Origin: an uncultured Clostridia bacterium
GTDB lineage: Bacteria > Bacillota > Clostridia > Christensenellales > DTU072
DNA length: 11,866 nt
NCBI GenBank assembly: GCA_944350065.1
Contig: CALVOD010000032.1
Span: forward strand, 1-11,866
Reading direction: 5' to 3'
Both the position numbers and the translations under genes were made by a program. Below the pieces are notes generated by a model. The model saw only the letters and a program-made list of their open reading frames with translations. It had not been told where the DNA came from and did no database searches. This document shows positions 1 to 5,888 of this stretch, piece after piece. Every line of letters starts with the position of its first letter. The first letter of the stretch is position 1.

Positions 1-16
1 AAGGGCGGTATTTTTT
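1..16 (+). terminator. Right half of a possible intrinsic terminator cut by the window edge
   Basis: The window opens with a GGGCGG arm (3-8), two bases, and then six T (11-16). This looks like the 3' arm and U-tract of a rightward Rho-independent terminator whose 5' arm would lie outside the window. It would then belong to an unseen rightward gene converging on hsp20. The partner arm cannot be seen, so this is only a suggestion. Confidence 0.3.
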
Positions 17-31
17 CGTTACACAGGAGGA

Positions 32-454
32 TCAATCTATGTTGATACCTTTCTTAACGGGCTTCTTCTTATCCTGTTTGGGAACGGTAACGGTCAGCAC
101 GCCGTTGGCGTATTTGGCGGCGATGCTGTCTTCGTCGATTTCGCCGACGTAGAAACTGCGCTGGCAGCTTACGCTTCTTTCCTTCCGGATATAGTTGGGT
201 TTGACTTCGCCTTCCTTTTCGGATTTTTCGGCGCGTACGGTAAGGTATCCCTTCTCGTAGTCGACGGTGATGTCCGATTTCTCGTATCCCGGGAGCTCTA
301 TCTCGAGCGAGTAGTTGTTCTCGTCTTCGGAAATATCGGTCTTCATGATGTCGAGCTTCTCGTCAAAGAACAGGGGACGGAAAAGACTGTCGAAAGAATC
401 GGAGAAGAAGTCTCCGAGATAACCGCTGTTATTGCTTCTAATAAGATTTTTCAT
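32..454 (-). CDS. Hsp20 family small heat shock protein
   Basis: This 140-residue protein is a small heat shock protein, an ATP-independent cytoplasmic holdase that binds unfolding proteins and hands them to refolding chaperones. The N-terminal arm (about 1-36) is rich in Phe, Ser and Asp, as is usual for the family. An alpha-crystallin domain follows (about 37-130) with the ELPGYEKSDI segment near 53-62 and the hallmark NGVLTVTVPK near 117-126. The C-terminal tail ends in INI (137-139), the I-x-I motif that docks neighbouring dimers in the oligomer. Length is normal for the bacterial class. The ATG at 454 has an AAGGAG ribosome site 9 bases upstream (complement of 464-469). The gene stands alone, divergent from thpR, and its promoter overlaps a CIRCE-like inverted repeat, which suggests HrcA repression relieved by heat. 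Family assignment is firm; regulation is inferred. Confidence 0.95.
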   Translation of the reverse strand: MKNLIRSNNSGYLGDFFSDSFDSLFRPLFFDEKLDIMKTDISEDENNYSLEIELPGYEKSDITVDYEKGYLTVRAEKSEKEGEVKPNYIRKERSVSCQRSFYVGEIDEDSIAAKYANGVLTVTVPKQDKKKPVKKGINID

Positions 455-517
455 ATTTACGTTCTCCTTATATCTGAATTTGGTAACGGTGAAACTGGCA
501 ATCGCACTGGTTGACTG

Positions 518-544
518 TTAGCAGTCTCACTATCACTCTGCTAA
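518..544 (-). promoter_or_regulatory. Degenerate CIRCE-like operator (putative HrcA site)
   Basis: The arms TTAGCAGTC (518-526) and CTCTGCTAA (536-544) are separated by exactly 9 bases. This is the geometry of CIRCE, TTAGCACTC-N9-GAGTGCTAA. One arm matches the consensus at 8 of 9 positions and the other at 6 of 9. The element begins just downstream of the hsp20 -10 box and covers the predicted transcription start, the usual place for HrcA repression. hrcA itself is not in the window. An alternative is an unrelated repressor site of similar shape. Confidence 0.6.
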
Positions 545-545
545 T

Positions 546-573
546 ATGATACCACTTCCACACCGTTTGTCAA
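546..573 (-). promoter_or_regulatory. Sigma-A type promoter of hsp20 with extended -10
   Basis: Read on the minus strand there is a perfect -35 hexamer TTGACA (complement of 568-573), a 16-base spacer and a -10 TATCAT (complement of 546-551). The -10 is preceded by TGG, giving an extended -10. The transcript would start near 538-540 and carry a leader of about 85 bases before the ATG. This is among the best promoter matches in the window. Spacing is one base short of the optimum, which the extended -10 can offset. Confidence 0.8.
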
Positions 574-642
574 GAGTTTGCGCAAAAATTTTCAAAAAAT
601 TTTTTAACTCGTGAATTCATCCGTAAAAAGGGCTTCTTTTCG

Positions 643-672
643 TTGTGCGAGGGGAGCGCGGCGTGGTAATAT
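643..672 (+). promoter_or_regulatory. Possible promoter immediately upstream of thpR
   Basis: TTGTGC (643-648) and an extended -10, TGG followed by TAATAT (667-672), are separated by 18 bases. Transcription would start around 679, at the second ATG of thpR. Each hexamer matches consensus at about 4 of 6 positions, so this is weaker than the other promoters listed. An in-frame TAA at 667-669 shows that thpR cannot begin further upstream. Confidence 0.4.
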
Positions 673-1209
673 ATGCGTATGGGAAATGAAAAGACAAGGC
701 TTTTCGTGGCGATCGTACCCGACTCTGCGGTAGCGGCGCGTATAGCGGAGGCGGCGAATGAGCTCGGGAAAAGGTGCCGGCGGTTAAACGCGGTGCCTCG
801 CGGGAATTATCACGTGACTCTCGCATTCATAGGAGAGACAGAGCGTACGGACTTAGCCGCGGAAGCGGTGAGAGCGGTGGAACAGGCGCCATTCCCGATC
901 ACGTTCGCGGGCGTAGGTAAATTTACGCGCACGCGCGGCGATATATATTGGTACGGTGTGCGCGCAAGCGAAGCGCTCAGAGAGCTGTGCGATAAGGTCA
1001 ACGGAGAGCTTACGTCGCGCGGCTTCGCAATCGAAGCGCGCGCGTTCCGCCCCCACGTCACTCTTGCAAGGGATGCGGTATGCGATTCGGATATCGCGAT
1101 TAAGGCTCCCGAAATAAAGTATAACGTAACCGCTATATCGCTTATGCGTTCGGACAGGATAGACGGACGCACGGTATACGCGCCCGTGGTCACAAAGGAG
1201 TTGAAATAA
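673..1209 (+). CDS. thpR: RNA 2',3'-cyclic phosphodiesterase (ThpR/LigT, 2H phosphoesterase family)
   Basis: The 178-residue protein belongs to the 2H phosphoesterases, which hydrolyse 2',3'-cyclic phosphate RNA ends to 2'-phosphates and can join tRNA half molecules in vitro; the physiological role is unsettled. Both catalytic HxTx motifs are intact: HVTL at 47-50 within NYHVTLAFIG, and HVTL at 128-131 within RPHVTLAR. The first strand, RLFVAIVP (9-16), is the usual start of the fold. Length is typical. Two ATGs are possible, at 673 and 679. Neither has a well-placed ribosome site, since the only purine-rich run (649-655) is 17 bases before the first ATG, and a stop at 667 rules out an earlier start. 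The message may therefore be leaderless and begin at 679. The stop codon abuts the ATG of the following HAD phosphatase gene, so the two are probably co-transcribed. Confidence 0.92.
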   Translation: MRMGNEKTRLFVAIVPDSAVAARIAEAANELGKRCRRLNAVPRGNYHVTLAFIGETERTDLAAEAVRAVEQAPFPITFAGVGKFTRTRGDIYWYGVRASEALRELCDKVNGELTSRGFAIEARAFRPHVTLARDAVCDSDIAIKAPEIKYNVTAISLMRSDRIDGRTVYAPVVTKELK

Positions 1210-1881
1210 ATGTTGAGATATTCTACGGTGCTTTTCGACCTTGACGGAACGCTGACGGATTCGGCTTTCGGCATCACTTCGTCGGTGCGTTTCGCGCTGA
1301 AGGAACTGGGCGTTACCGAGTACGACGAGCGCGTGCTTTACAAGTTCATAGGACCGCCGCTGATATGGTCTTTTAAAGAGTTTTTCGGTATGAGCGACGA
1401 GCGCGCGCAGAAGGGGCTCGAGCTTTACCGCCTCGACTACAACGAAAGGGGCGGGAAATACCGTTCGACGGTGTACGCGGGCGTCGAGGAGGCGCTCGGC
1501 AGGATGCGCGAAGCGGGCGTGAAGCTCGCGGTAGCCACCGCAAAACCCGAGGTTACGGCGAAAGAAGTGATAGAGCATTTCGGACTGGATAAATATTTCG
1601 CGTGCGTATCCGGCGGGAATCCCGACGAGAAGCGTTGCGGCAAGCGTGACATAATCTTGCACGCGATGGAGTTGCTCGGCGAAAAGGATCGTCGGAGAAC
1701 CTTGATGGTGGGAGACCGCGAATACGATATGGCGGGCGCGCGCGAAGCGGGCGTGAGAGCGCTCGGTGCGTTATACGGCTTCGGAAGCCGCGAGGAACTC
1801 GAAAGCGCGGGAGCGGAAGCGTTCGCGGCATCGCCTGAGGAGATAGCTGATTACGTGCTAGGCGCAAACGGGCGCGAATAG
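1210..1881 (+). CDS. HAD-superfamily phosphatase, phosphoglycolate phosphatase/5'-nucleotidase-like
   Basis: This 223-residue cytoplasmic hydrolase has all four HAD motifs. Motif I is FDLDGTLTD (9-17), with D10 the likely nucleophile and D12 the acid-base. Motif II is Thr110 in VATAKP. The motif III lysine is probably K145. Motif IV is GDREYD (168-173), which binds Mg2+. The helical cap between motifs I and II (about 20-95), with its FIGPPL segment (47-52), resembles the phosphoglycolate phosphatase and 5'-nucleotidase branch, so the substrate is a small phosphomonoester that cannot be fixed from sequence. An AAGGAG ribosome site (1195-1200) lies inside the end of thpR, 9 bases before the ATG, which itself follows the thpR stop directly. 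This implies a two-gene unit, perhaps with translational coupling. Family is sure; gph as a name would be too specific. Confidence 0.9.
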   Translation: MLRYSTVLFDLDGTLTDSAFGITSSVRFALKELGVTEYDERVLYKFIGPPLIWSFKEFFGMSDERAQKGLELYRLDYNERGGKYRSTVYAGVEEALGRMREAGVKLAVATAKPEVTAKEVIEHFGLDKYFACVSGGNPDEKRCGKRDIILHAMELLGEKDRRRTLMVGDREYDMAGAREAGVRALGALYGFGSREELESAGAEAFAASPEEIADYVLGANGRE

Positions 1882-1892
1882 CTTAGAGCTTA

Positions 1893-1944
1893 GAAAAGAT
1901 TTGAACGCGTGCGCGTGTGGCGTCAATCGATTGAAAATCTTTTC
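1893..1944 (+). repeat. Imperfect long hairpin between the HAD and PHP genes, possible terminator
   Basis: GAAAAGATTT (1893-1902) is the exact complement of AAATCTTTTC (1935-1944). Inside it, TTGAACGC (1901-1908) can pair with GCGTCAA (1920-1926) with one bulged base. The downstream arm is T-rich (TCTTTTC) but lacks a clean U-tract. It may terminate the thpR-HAD message. It overlaps the -35 box of the next promoter, so a regulatory role is equally possible. Confidence 0.4.
1923..1934. promoter_or_regulatory. 12-base perfect palindrome overlapping the -35 of the PHP promoter
   Basis: TCAATCGATTGA reads identically on both strands and its right half shares four bases with the -35 box TTGAAA (1931-1936). 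A dimeric regulator bound here would compete with RNA polymerase. Perfect 12-base palindromes are expected a few times by chance in a window this long, so the placement, not the palindrome alone, is the evidence. Confidence 0.3.
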
Positions 1945-1959
1945 GTCGTGTGGTATAGT
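1931..1959 (+). promoter_or_regulatory. Sigma-A type promoter of the PHP-pgsA-comEC unit
   Basis: TTGAAA (1931-1936), a 17-base spacer and TATAGT (1954-1959) preceded by TGG form a near-consensus promoter with an extended -10. Transcription would start near 1966, giving a leader of roughly 37 bases with a good ribosome site at 1988-1994. Confidence 0.75.
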
Positions 1960-2002
1960 GTAGCTGCGCGGAGAGCGTATCTTCGCGGGAGGGGATATCC
2001 AA

Positions 2003-2713
2003 GTGGAAAAATATTTGATGGAAATGCATCTGCATACGCTCGGTAACAGCAGCTGCGGGCATACCGCGCCGGCAGATATAATGGCGTTATATACCGAAGC
2101 GGGCTACGACGGAATAGTTTGCACCAATCATTTCAACAGATATATTTACGAGAAGTACCTCGAGGGCAACGCCGCAGAGGAAAAGCTCGCTCATTTTTTC
2201 AGAGCGTTCGAGGAGCTGAAAGCGTATAAGCGCGAAAAGGGCGGTCCGGACGTGTATTTCGGCGCGGAAGTGGCGATAGGAAAGGACTATTATCATCTGA
2301 AAACCAATTTAGCGTGCGCGGAAATACTGATTTACGGGATAACGCCAGAGGAATTTGCGTTGCACGCCGTGGAAATCACGAAAACCGATTATGCGGGGCT
2401 TCGCCGCATTGCCGACGAAAACGGCTGGTTATTGTATCAGGCGCATCCTTTCAGGGAGCGCACCAAACGGGTAAAAAGAAAATATCTTGACGGAATAGAG
2501 GTTTATAACGCCAATCCGAGGCATATAAATTGCAATTCTCTCGCGGCGCTTAAAGCGCGCGCGCAGCGCCTTAAAGTTGTTGCGGGAAGCGATTTTCACA
2601 AGCCTAACGACATAGGAGCGGCGATGATATTCCCCGCCAAACCGTCTGACGAAAAGGAACTCGCCGCGTTTTTGAGGGCGGGCGAGTGTTCCGTATTGAG
2701 GAGGAAACCGTGA
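2003..2713 (+). CDS. PHP-domain metal-dependent phosphoesterase
   Basis: This 236-residue protein carries the metal-binding signature of the PHP (polymerase and histidinol phosphatase) fold: HLH at 9-11, H20, TNHF with H43, GAEV with E89, AHPF with H148, and SDFH with D197 and H199. PHP proteins use two or three metal ions to hydrolyse phosphoester bonds; the substrate here is not evident. It is a stand-alone PHP domain without polymerase or trpH-type extras, so histidinol phosphatase, nucleoside bisphosphate phosphatase or exonuclease activity are all open. The start is the GTG at 2003, with GGAGGGG about 8 bases upstream (1988-1994). It is the first gene after the promoter at 1931-1959, and its stop overlaps the GTG start of pgsA. 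Confidence 0.88.
   Translation: MEKYLMEMHLHTLGNSSCGHTAPADIMALYTEAGYDGIVCTNHFNRYIYEKYLEGNAAEEKLAHFFRAFEELKAYKREKGGPDVYFGAEVAIGKDYYHLKTNLACAEILIYGITPEEFALHAVEITKTDYAGLRRIADENGWLLYQAHPFRERTKRVKRKYLDGIEVYNANPRHINCNSLAALKARAQRLKVVAGSDFHKPNDIGAAMIFPAKPSDEKELAAFLRAGECSVLRRKP
2697..2713 (+). promoter_or_regulatory. Ribosome site and GTGA overlap that set the pgsA start
   Basis: GAGGAGG (2698-2704) lies five bases before GTG (2710-2712). The GTG overlaps the TGA stop of the PHP gene (2711-2713) in a GTGA junction. This favours GTG 2710 over the in-frame ATG at 2686, which has no comparable ribosome site, and suggests coupled translation. Confidence 0.8.
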
Positions 2714-3321
2714 ATCTGCCCACTAAACTTACAGTTTTGAGAATAGTTCTTTTGCCGGTATTGCTGGTATTCGCGTACGTACCTTTTCCGGGGCACAATA
2801 TCGTCGCGGCGGCTGTATTCGTGATAGCCGCGGCAACCGATTTTCTTGACGGGTATCTTGCCCGTAAGCTCGATCAGGTTACTTCGCTCGGGAAATTTCT
2901 CGACCCGATAGCCGATAAAATGCTCGTGGTATGCGCGCTGTTCGTAATCGTCGGAAGGAGCGCGTTCGTATACGCGCTGAACGTGTACGTCGTAGTGTGC
3001 GCGGCGATGATAATGAGCAGAGAACTGATGATAGACGCCTTCAGACTCGTTGCGGCGAACAAGGGAATAGTCATTGCCGCCGATAAGCTCGGCAAAGCCA
3101 AAACTCTCGTGACGGATATCGCCTTACCGCTTTTACTGCTCGGGGTACACGCTTACGTGGATATAGCGGGGCTCGTACTGCTTGGGGCGGCGACGTTGCT
3201 GACGATATGGTCGGGCGTAAATTACGTCGTACGCAACAAACGCGTTCTGAAAGACGAGAGCGCGCCTGTTTGCGGCGCGGAGCAAAAGCCCTCGGAAGAA
3301 AACGATATCGACAAACGGTAA
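2710..3321 (+). CDS. pgsA: CDP-diacylglycerol--glycerol-3-phosphate 3-phosphatidyltransferase (PGP synthase)
   Basis: This integral membrane enzyme makes phosphatidylglycerophosphate from CDP-diacylglycerol and glycerol-3-phosphate, the committed step to phosphatidylglycerol and cardiolipin. The full CDP-alcohol phosphotransferase signature DxxDGxxARx8GxxxDxxxD is present at residues 44-69 (counted from the GTG), running from DFLDGYLAR to GKFLDPIAD; its aspartates coordinate the metal. The N-terminus NLPTKLTVLRI and the later SRELMIDAFR are typical of PgsA, not of other family members. About five or six membrane segments flank these. The final 25 or so residues are a charged, probably cytoplasmic tail. 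Starting at GTG 2710 gives 203 residues; the ATG at 2686 would add eight residues overlapping the PHP gene and is less likely. comEC follows within 4 bases. Confidence 0.93.
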   Translation: MNLPTKLTVLRIVLLPVLLVFAYVPFPGHNIVAAAVFVIAAATDFLDGYLARKLDQVTSLGKFLDPIADKMLVVCALFVIVGRSAFVYALNVYVVVCAAMIMSRELMIDAFRLVAANKGIVIAADKLGKAKTLVTDIALPLLLLGVHAYVDIAGLVLLGAATLLTIWSGVNYVVRNKRVLKDESAPVCGAEQKPSEENDIDKR

Positions 3322-3325
3322 CCAA

Positions 3326-4849
3326 GTGGAATTCGCAAGGGGAAAAAGAGCCGTCGGTAAGAGGCCGGAAATATTGAATTACCGTCCGGTGGCGTACGTA
3401 GCCGCGGCGCTCGCCGCGGGCATATTGTGCGGCGCGCTGTTCCGTTCGAGCGGCGTCGGAATGATATGCTCGCTCGCATTGACTTTTGTAGCGTCAGTTC
3501 TTGCGTTTATCGGGAAAAGGCGGGTGGCAAGGATTGTTGCTTCCGCGATGTTTATAGGCATAATCCTCTTTTTCGTTTCCTTCAATATCGGCTCGGTCAC
3601 GCCCGGATACGTCGAGAACGCGTATATAGAAGGGCGCGTTTCGGCGGTAGCTTCTTACGGCGACGGCTACAATCTTTATACCCTCGAAAATTTAAGCGTC
3701 AACGGCGAAGCCGTGGCGAAAAAGGCTTCCGTGAAAAGCTCCGAAACCCTCGAAACCGGGGATATCGTGGCGATATACGGAAGTATAGAGAGCTTCGAGC
3801 TCGATCCTTTCGACTCCTATTCGATGTCGTACTACCGCAAAGGAGTGCGGCATATCGTCGAAGCCCGCGCCGTGAACGTCACGGGTAGCTCCGATCTCGG
3901 GCTTTTCGAATTGATACGCGTTACTCTCGCCGACCGTTTCACCACGTATATGGGAGACGACGCGGGCGCGCTCGCGCTCGGACTGACGGTGGGCGACAAA
4001 GCCTTCCTCGACTACGACACCGAAGAAGCCGTCCGCGCAAGCGGACTTTCGCACCTGCTCGCCGTAAGCGGATTGCACGTAGGGTTTCTGAGCGGAATAG
4101 TTTATTTCGTACTGCGCCTCCTGCGCAGACCTAAAACTTCGGCGATGCTTGCCGTGGCGCTCATTTTGCTCGGCTACGGCTTCGTCACCGGCTTCCCCGC
4201 AGGTGTCGTGCGCGCCGCAGTTACCTGCCTTTGCTTCCTGTACGCCCTGCGTAAAGAAGAACGCTTCGACAGCGTTAACGCGCTGTCGCTTTCGGTGATC
4301 ATTTTACTCGTCGCGGCTCCGATGAGCCTTTTCGATATAGGATTCCTGATGAGCGTCGCCGCCGTTCTCGGCATAACGGCGTTCTATTCCGTTATCCGTA
4401 AATGCTTCTTCACGGACGGTAAGTTCAGCTCCTTCCTCGCGTCTTCAGTCGCCGTCTCGCTGTCTGCAAATACTCTGCTTATCGGCATTTCAGCTTCCGT
4501 GTTCGGTACCTTCGCGCTTTACTTCGTAATAGCCAACGTCATAGCCGTGCCTTACGTCTCCTTTATATATTTCTTCCTCGTGCCGCTCGGCTTGCTCGCG
4601 TTGATAATACCGCCTTTAGGCTACCTTCTCGTTCCGTTTAAGTACCTTTTATTAGGTTTTATTTATTTCTCGCAATTCATTTCCGCACTGCCTTTCGCCA
4701 CCCTCGAGATAGGCGTTTCCTCGGCTGTCGCCGCCGTTTATTCCGCGGCGATGCTGTTCGTTTCCAAGTTCAATCTTCTTTCGAATAAGATTAAAGCCGT
4801 GTACGCGGCGGTCTCCGCTTTCGTAATAGTGTTGCTTATCGTACTGTAA
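3326..4849 (+). CDS. comEC: ComEC/Rec2 family DNA-uptake channel, short form without the metallo-beta-lactamase domain
   Basis: The 507-residue membrane protein is the ComEC/Rec2 competence channel, which in transformable bacteria carries single-stranded DNA across the inner membrane. Two or three N-terminal membrane segments (about 21-90) precede a soluble DUF4131/OB-like region (about 98-190). The competence domain then begins with the family signature SHLLAVSGLHVG (242-253) and contains YGFVTGFPAGVVRA (284-297) and IANVIAVPYVS (402-411) in a multi-pass bundle. The protein stops right after the last membrane segment. The usual ComEC is roughly 700-800 residues and ends in a metallo-beta-lactamase domain thought to degrade the second strand; none is present here or in the adjacent sequence. 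The GTG at 3326 lies 4 bases after pgsA but lacks a ribosome site. TTG 3374, with AAGAGG at 3359-3364, would give a 491-residue protein starting at NYRPVAYV and is a real alternative. The downstream holA is a conserved Firmicutes neighbour. Confidence 0.9.
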   Translation: MEFARGKRAVGKRPEILNYRPVAYVAAALAAGILCGALFRSSGVGMICSLALTFVASVLAFIGKRRVARIVASAMFIGIILFFVSFNIGSVTPGYVENAYIEGRVSAVASYGDGYNLYTLENLSVNGEAVAKKASVKSSETLETGDIVAIYGSIESFELDPFDSYSMSYYRKGVRHIVEARAVNVTGSSDLGLFELIRVTLADRFTTYMGDDAGALALGLTVGDKAFLDYDTEEAVRASGLSHLLAVSGLHVGFLSGIVYFVLRLLRRPKTSAMLAVALILLGYGFVTGFPAGVVRAAVTCLCFLYALRKEERFDSVNALSLSVIILLVAAPMSLFDIGFLMSVAAVLGITAFYSVIRKCFFTDGKFSSFLASSVAVSLSANTLLIGISASVFGTFALYFVIANVIAVPYVSFIYFFLVPLGLLALIIPPLGYLLVPFKYLLLGFIYFSQFISALPFATLEIGVSSAVAAVYSAAMLFVSKFNLLSNKIKAVYAAVSAFVIVLLIVL

Positions 4850-4867
4850 ACAATCGTGCCGTAAACA
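4846..4867 (+). repeat. Short direct repeat at the comEC 3' end
   Basis: GTAAACA occurs at 4846-4852 (overlapping the comEC stop) and again at 4861-4867, 15 bases apart and just before the holA -35 box. It could be a tandem binding site or chance. Little weight should be put on it. Confidence 0.25.
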
Positions 4868-4868
4868 G

Positions 4869-4897
4869 TTGTAAAACGCCCGCGCGTGTAGTATAAT
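4869..4897 (+). promoter_or_regulatory. Promoter placed directly against the holA start codon
   Basis: TTGTAA (4869-4874), a 17-base spacer and a perfect TATAAT (4892-4897) form a strong promoter. The ATG of holA is at 4904, only six bases after the -10 box, so the expected transcription start falls on or next to the A of the ATG. No Shine-Dalgarno sequence precedes the ATG, and an in-frame TAG at 4889-4891 excludes an earlier start. A leaderless mRNA is the simplest reading. Confidence 0.75.
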
Positions 4898-4903
4898 AAC
4901 CCT

Positions 4904-5866
4904 ATGAAAGCGGTTGATTTCAAGGCTACAGAGGAGACCGTCGGGGCGTTTTATCTTACGGGCGACGACGGTTACTGGCGCGATAAAGCGCTCGGAGAAT
5001 TCCGCTCGCTGGTGCCGGAATACGCCCGCGACCTCGATTTGAAATCGGCATATCCATTCCGTTCTCCCGAAGATCTCGAGGAGGCGGTTACCTCGTTTTC
5101 CCCGTTCGGCGGCAAAGTCGTGGTGCTCGCCGGGGGCTACGGCACGTCCGGGAAAGGGGAAGGAGAGAGCAAAGCCGCCGCGGCGGCTTGGGCTAAACTT
5201 CTGGACGAACTCGGCGAAGGCGCGGCGCTCGTCGTATACGATTCCAAGCTGCCGCAGCAGGCGGCTAAGCGGATGACGGAGATAGATTGTTCGAGGCTTG
5301 ACGCGCAGACGCTCAAAACTTATATATCCGCCCTCGTCAAACCGCGTAAAATAGATTTCCGCGCCCTCAATATGCTCGTGGAATACACCAACCGCGATAT
5401 GGCAAGAATTGCCAATGAACTTGCGAAACTCGAAGCGTATTGTAAGGGCGGAGACATAACCGCTGAAGCGGTGGACGCGCTGGTGGCGGACACGCAGGAA
5501 AACGCGGTATACGAATTTTCGGGAGCGCTTGCTGAGCGCAACCGCGCCCGAGCCACCGAACTTATGTCGCGTTTCATAGCGGACGGAGTGCCTTATCCGG
5601 TGCTGCTGTCGCTGTTGATAAACCAGTATCGCAGGCTGCTTCACTGTTCGTTGTCGCCCAAGGCGAGCGACGCGGAGCTTGCCGAAGCGCTCGGTATCAA
5701 GGAATACGCGGTGCGGCGTTCGCGCGAGAGCGCGCGCAAATATTCGCAGTCCGCGCTGAAAAAAATACTCACGTTGCTCGTAAACGCCGAATATTCTTTC
5801 AAAAGCGGCGAAATGAGCGACGCTACGGCTTTCAGAACCGCCGTTGCGGAAATAACGGCGATGTGA
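4904..5866 (+). CDS. holA: DNA polymerase III subunit delta (clamp loader)
   Basis: This 320-residue protein is the delta subunit of the clamp-loader complex, which opens the beta sliding clamp for loading onto primed DNA. The AAA+-like N-terminal region begins with FYLTGDDGYWRDKAL (16-30), matching the family's opening strand and helix but with no functional P-loop, as expected for delta. Residues 160-179 (EYTNRDMARIANELAKLEAY) are the conserved 'nDl..i..EleKL' segment, and TQENAVYEFSGAL follows at 197-209. The C-terminal collar domain (about 229-315) contains LLINQYRRLL (237-246), LGIKEYAVRR (263-272) and FKSGEM (299-304), all typical of HolA. The position after comEC is conserved in many Firmicutes, but rpsT, which often follows holA, is absent here. 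No ribosome site is seen, and the message is probably leaderless. Confidence 0.92.
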   Translation: MKAVDFKATEETVGAFYLTGDDGYWRDKALGEFRSLVPEYARDLDLKSAYPFRSPEDLEEAVTSFSPFGGKVVVLAGGYGTSGKGEGESKAAAAAWAKLLDELGEGAALVVYDSKLPQQAAKRMTEIDCSRLDAQTLKTYISALVKPRKIDFRALNMLVEYTNRDMARIANELAKLEAYCKGGDITAEAVDALVADTQENAVYEFSGALAERNRARATELMSRFIADGVPYPVLLSLLINQYRRLLHCSLSPKASDAELAEALGIKEYAVRRSRESARKYSQSALKKILTLLVNAEYSFKSGEMSDATAFRTAVAEITAM

Positions 5867-5888
5867 GCGCCGTAAAAGAGAGGTCGAT

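Noticed and set aside
455..672. Small RNA or short gene in the hsp20-thpR gap
   Set aside because: Beyond the two promoters, the CIRCE-like element and the leader there is only an AT-rich stretch (about 575-606). No tRNA-like fold or start with a ribosome site was seen.
853..1662. Minus-strand open frame of 269 codons over thpR and the HAD gene
   Set aside because: Both plus-strand genes have intact catalytic motifs; the opposite frame has no ribosome site or recognisable domain and is a compositional shadow.
2686..2709. pgsA start at ATG 2686
   Set aside because: It would overlap the PHP gene by 28 bases and lacks the strong ribosome site that serves GTG 2710, and the conserved PgsA N-terminus (NLPTKLTVLR) begins right after the GTG.
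4652..5644. Long minus-strand open frame of 330 codons
   Set aside because: It lies antisense to the end of comEC and most of holA, both clearly real by motifs. Its translation is rich in Arg, His and Tyr, as expected from the complement of GC-biased codons, and matches no family I know.
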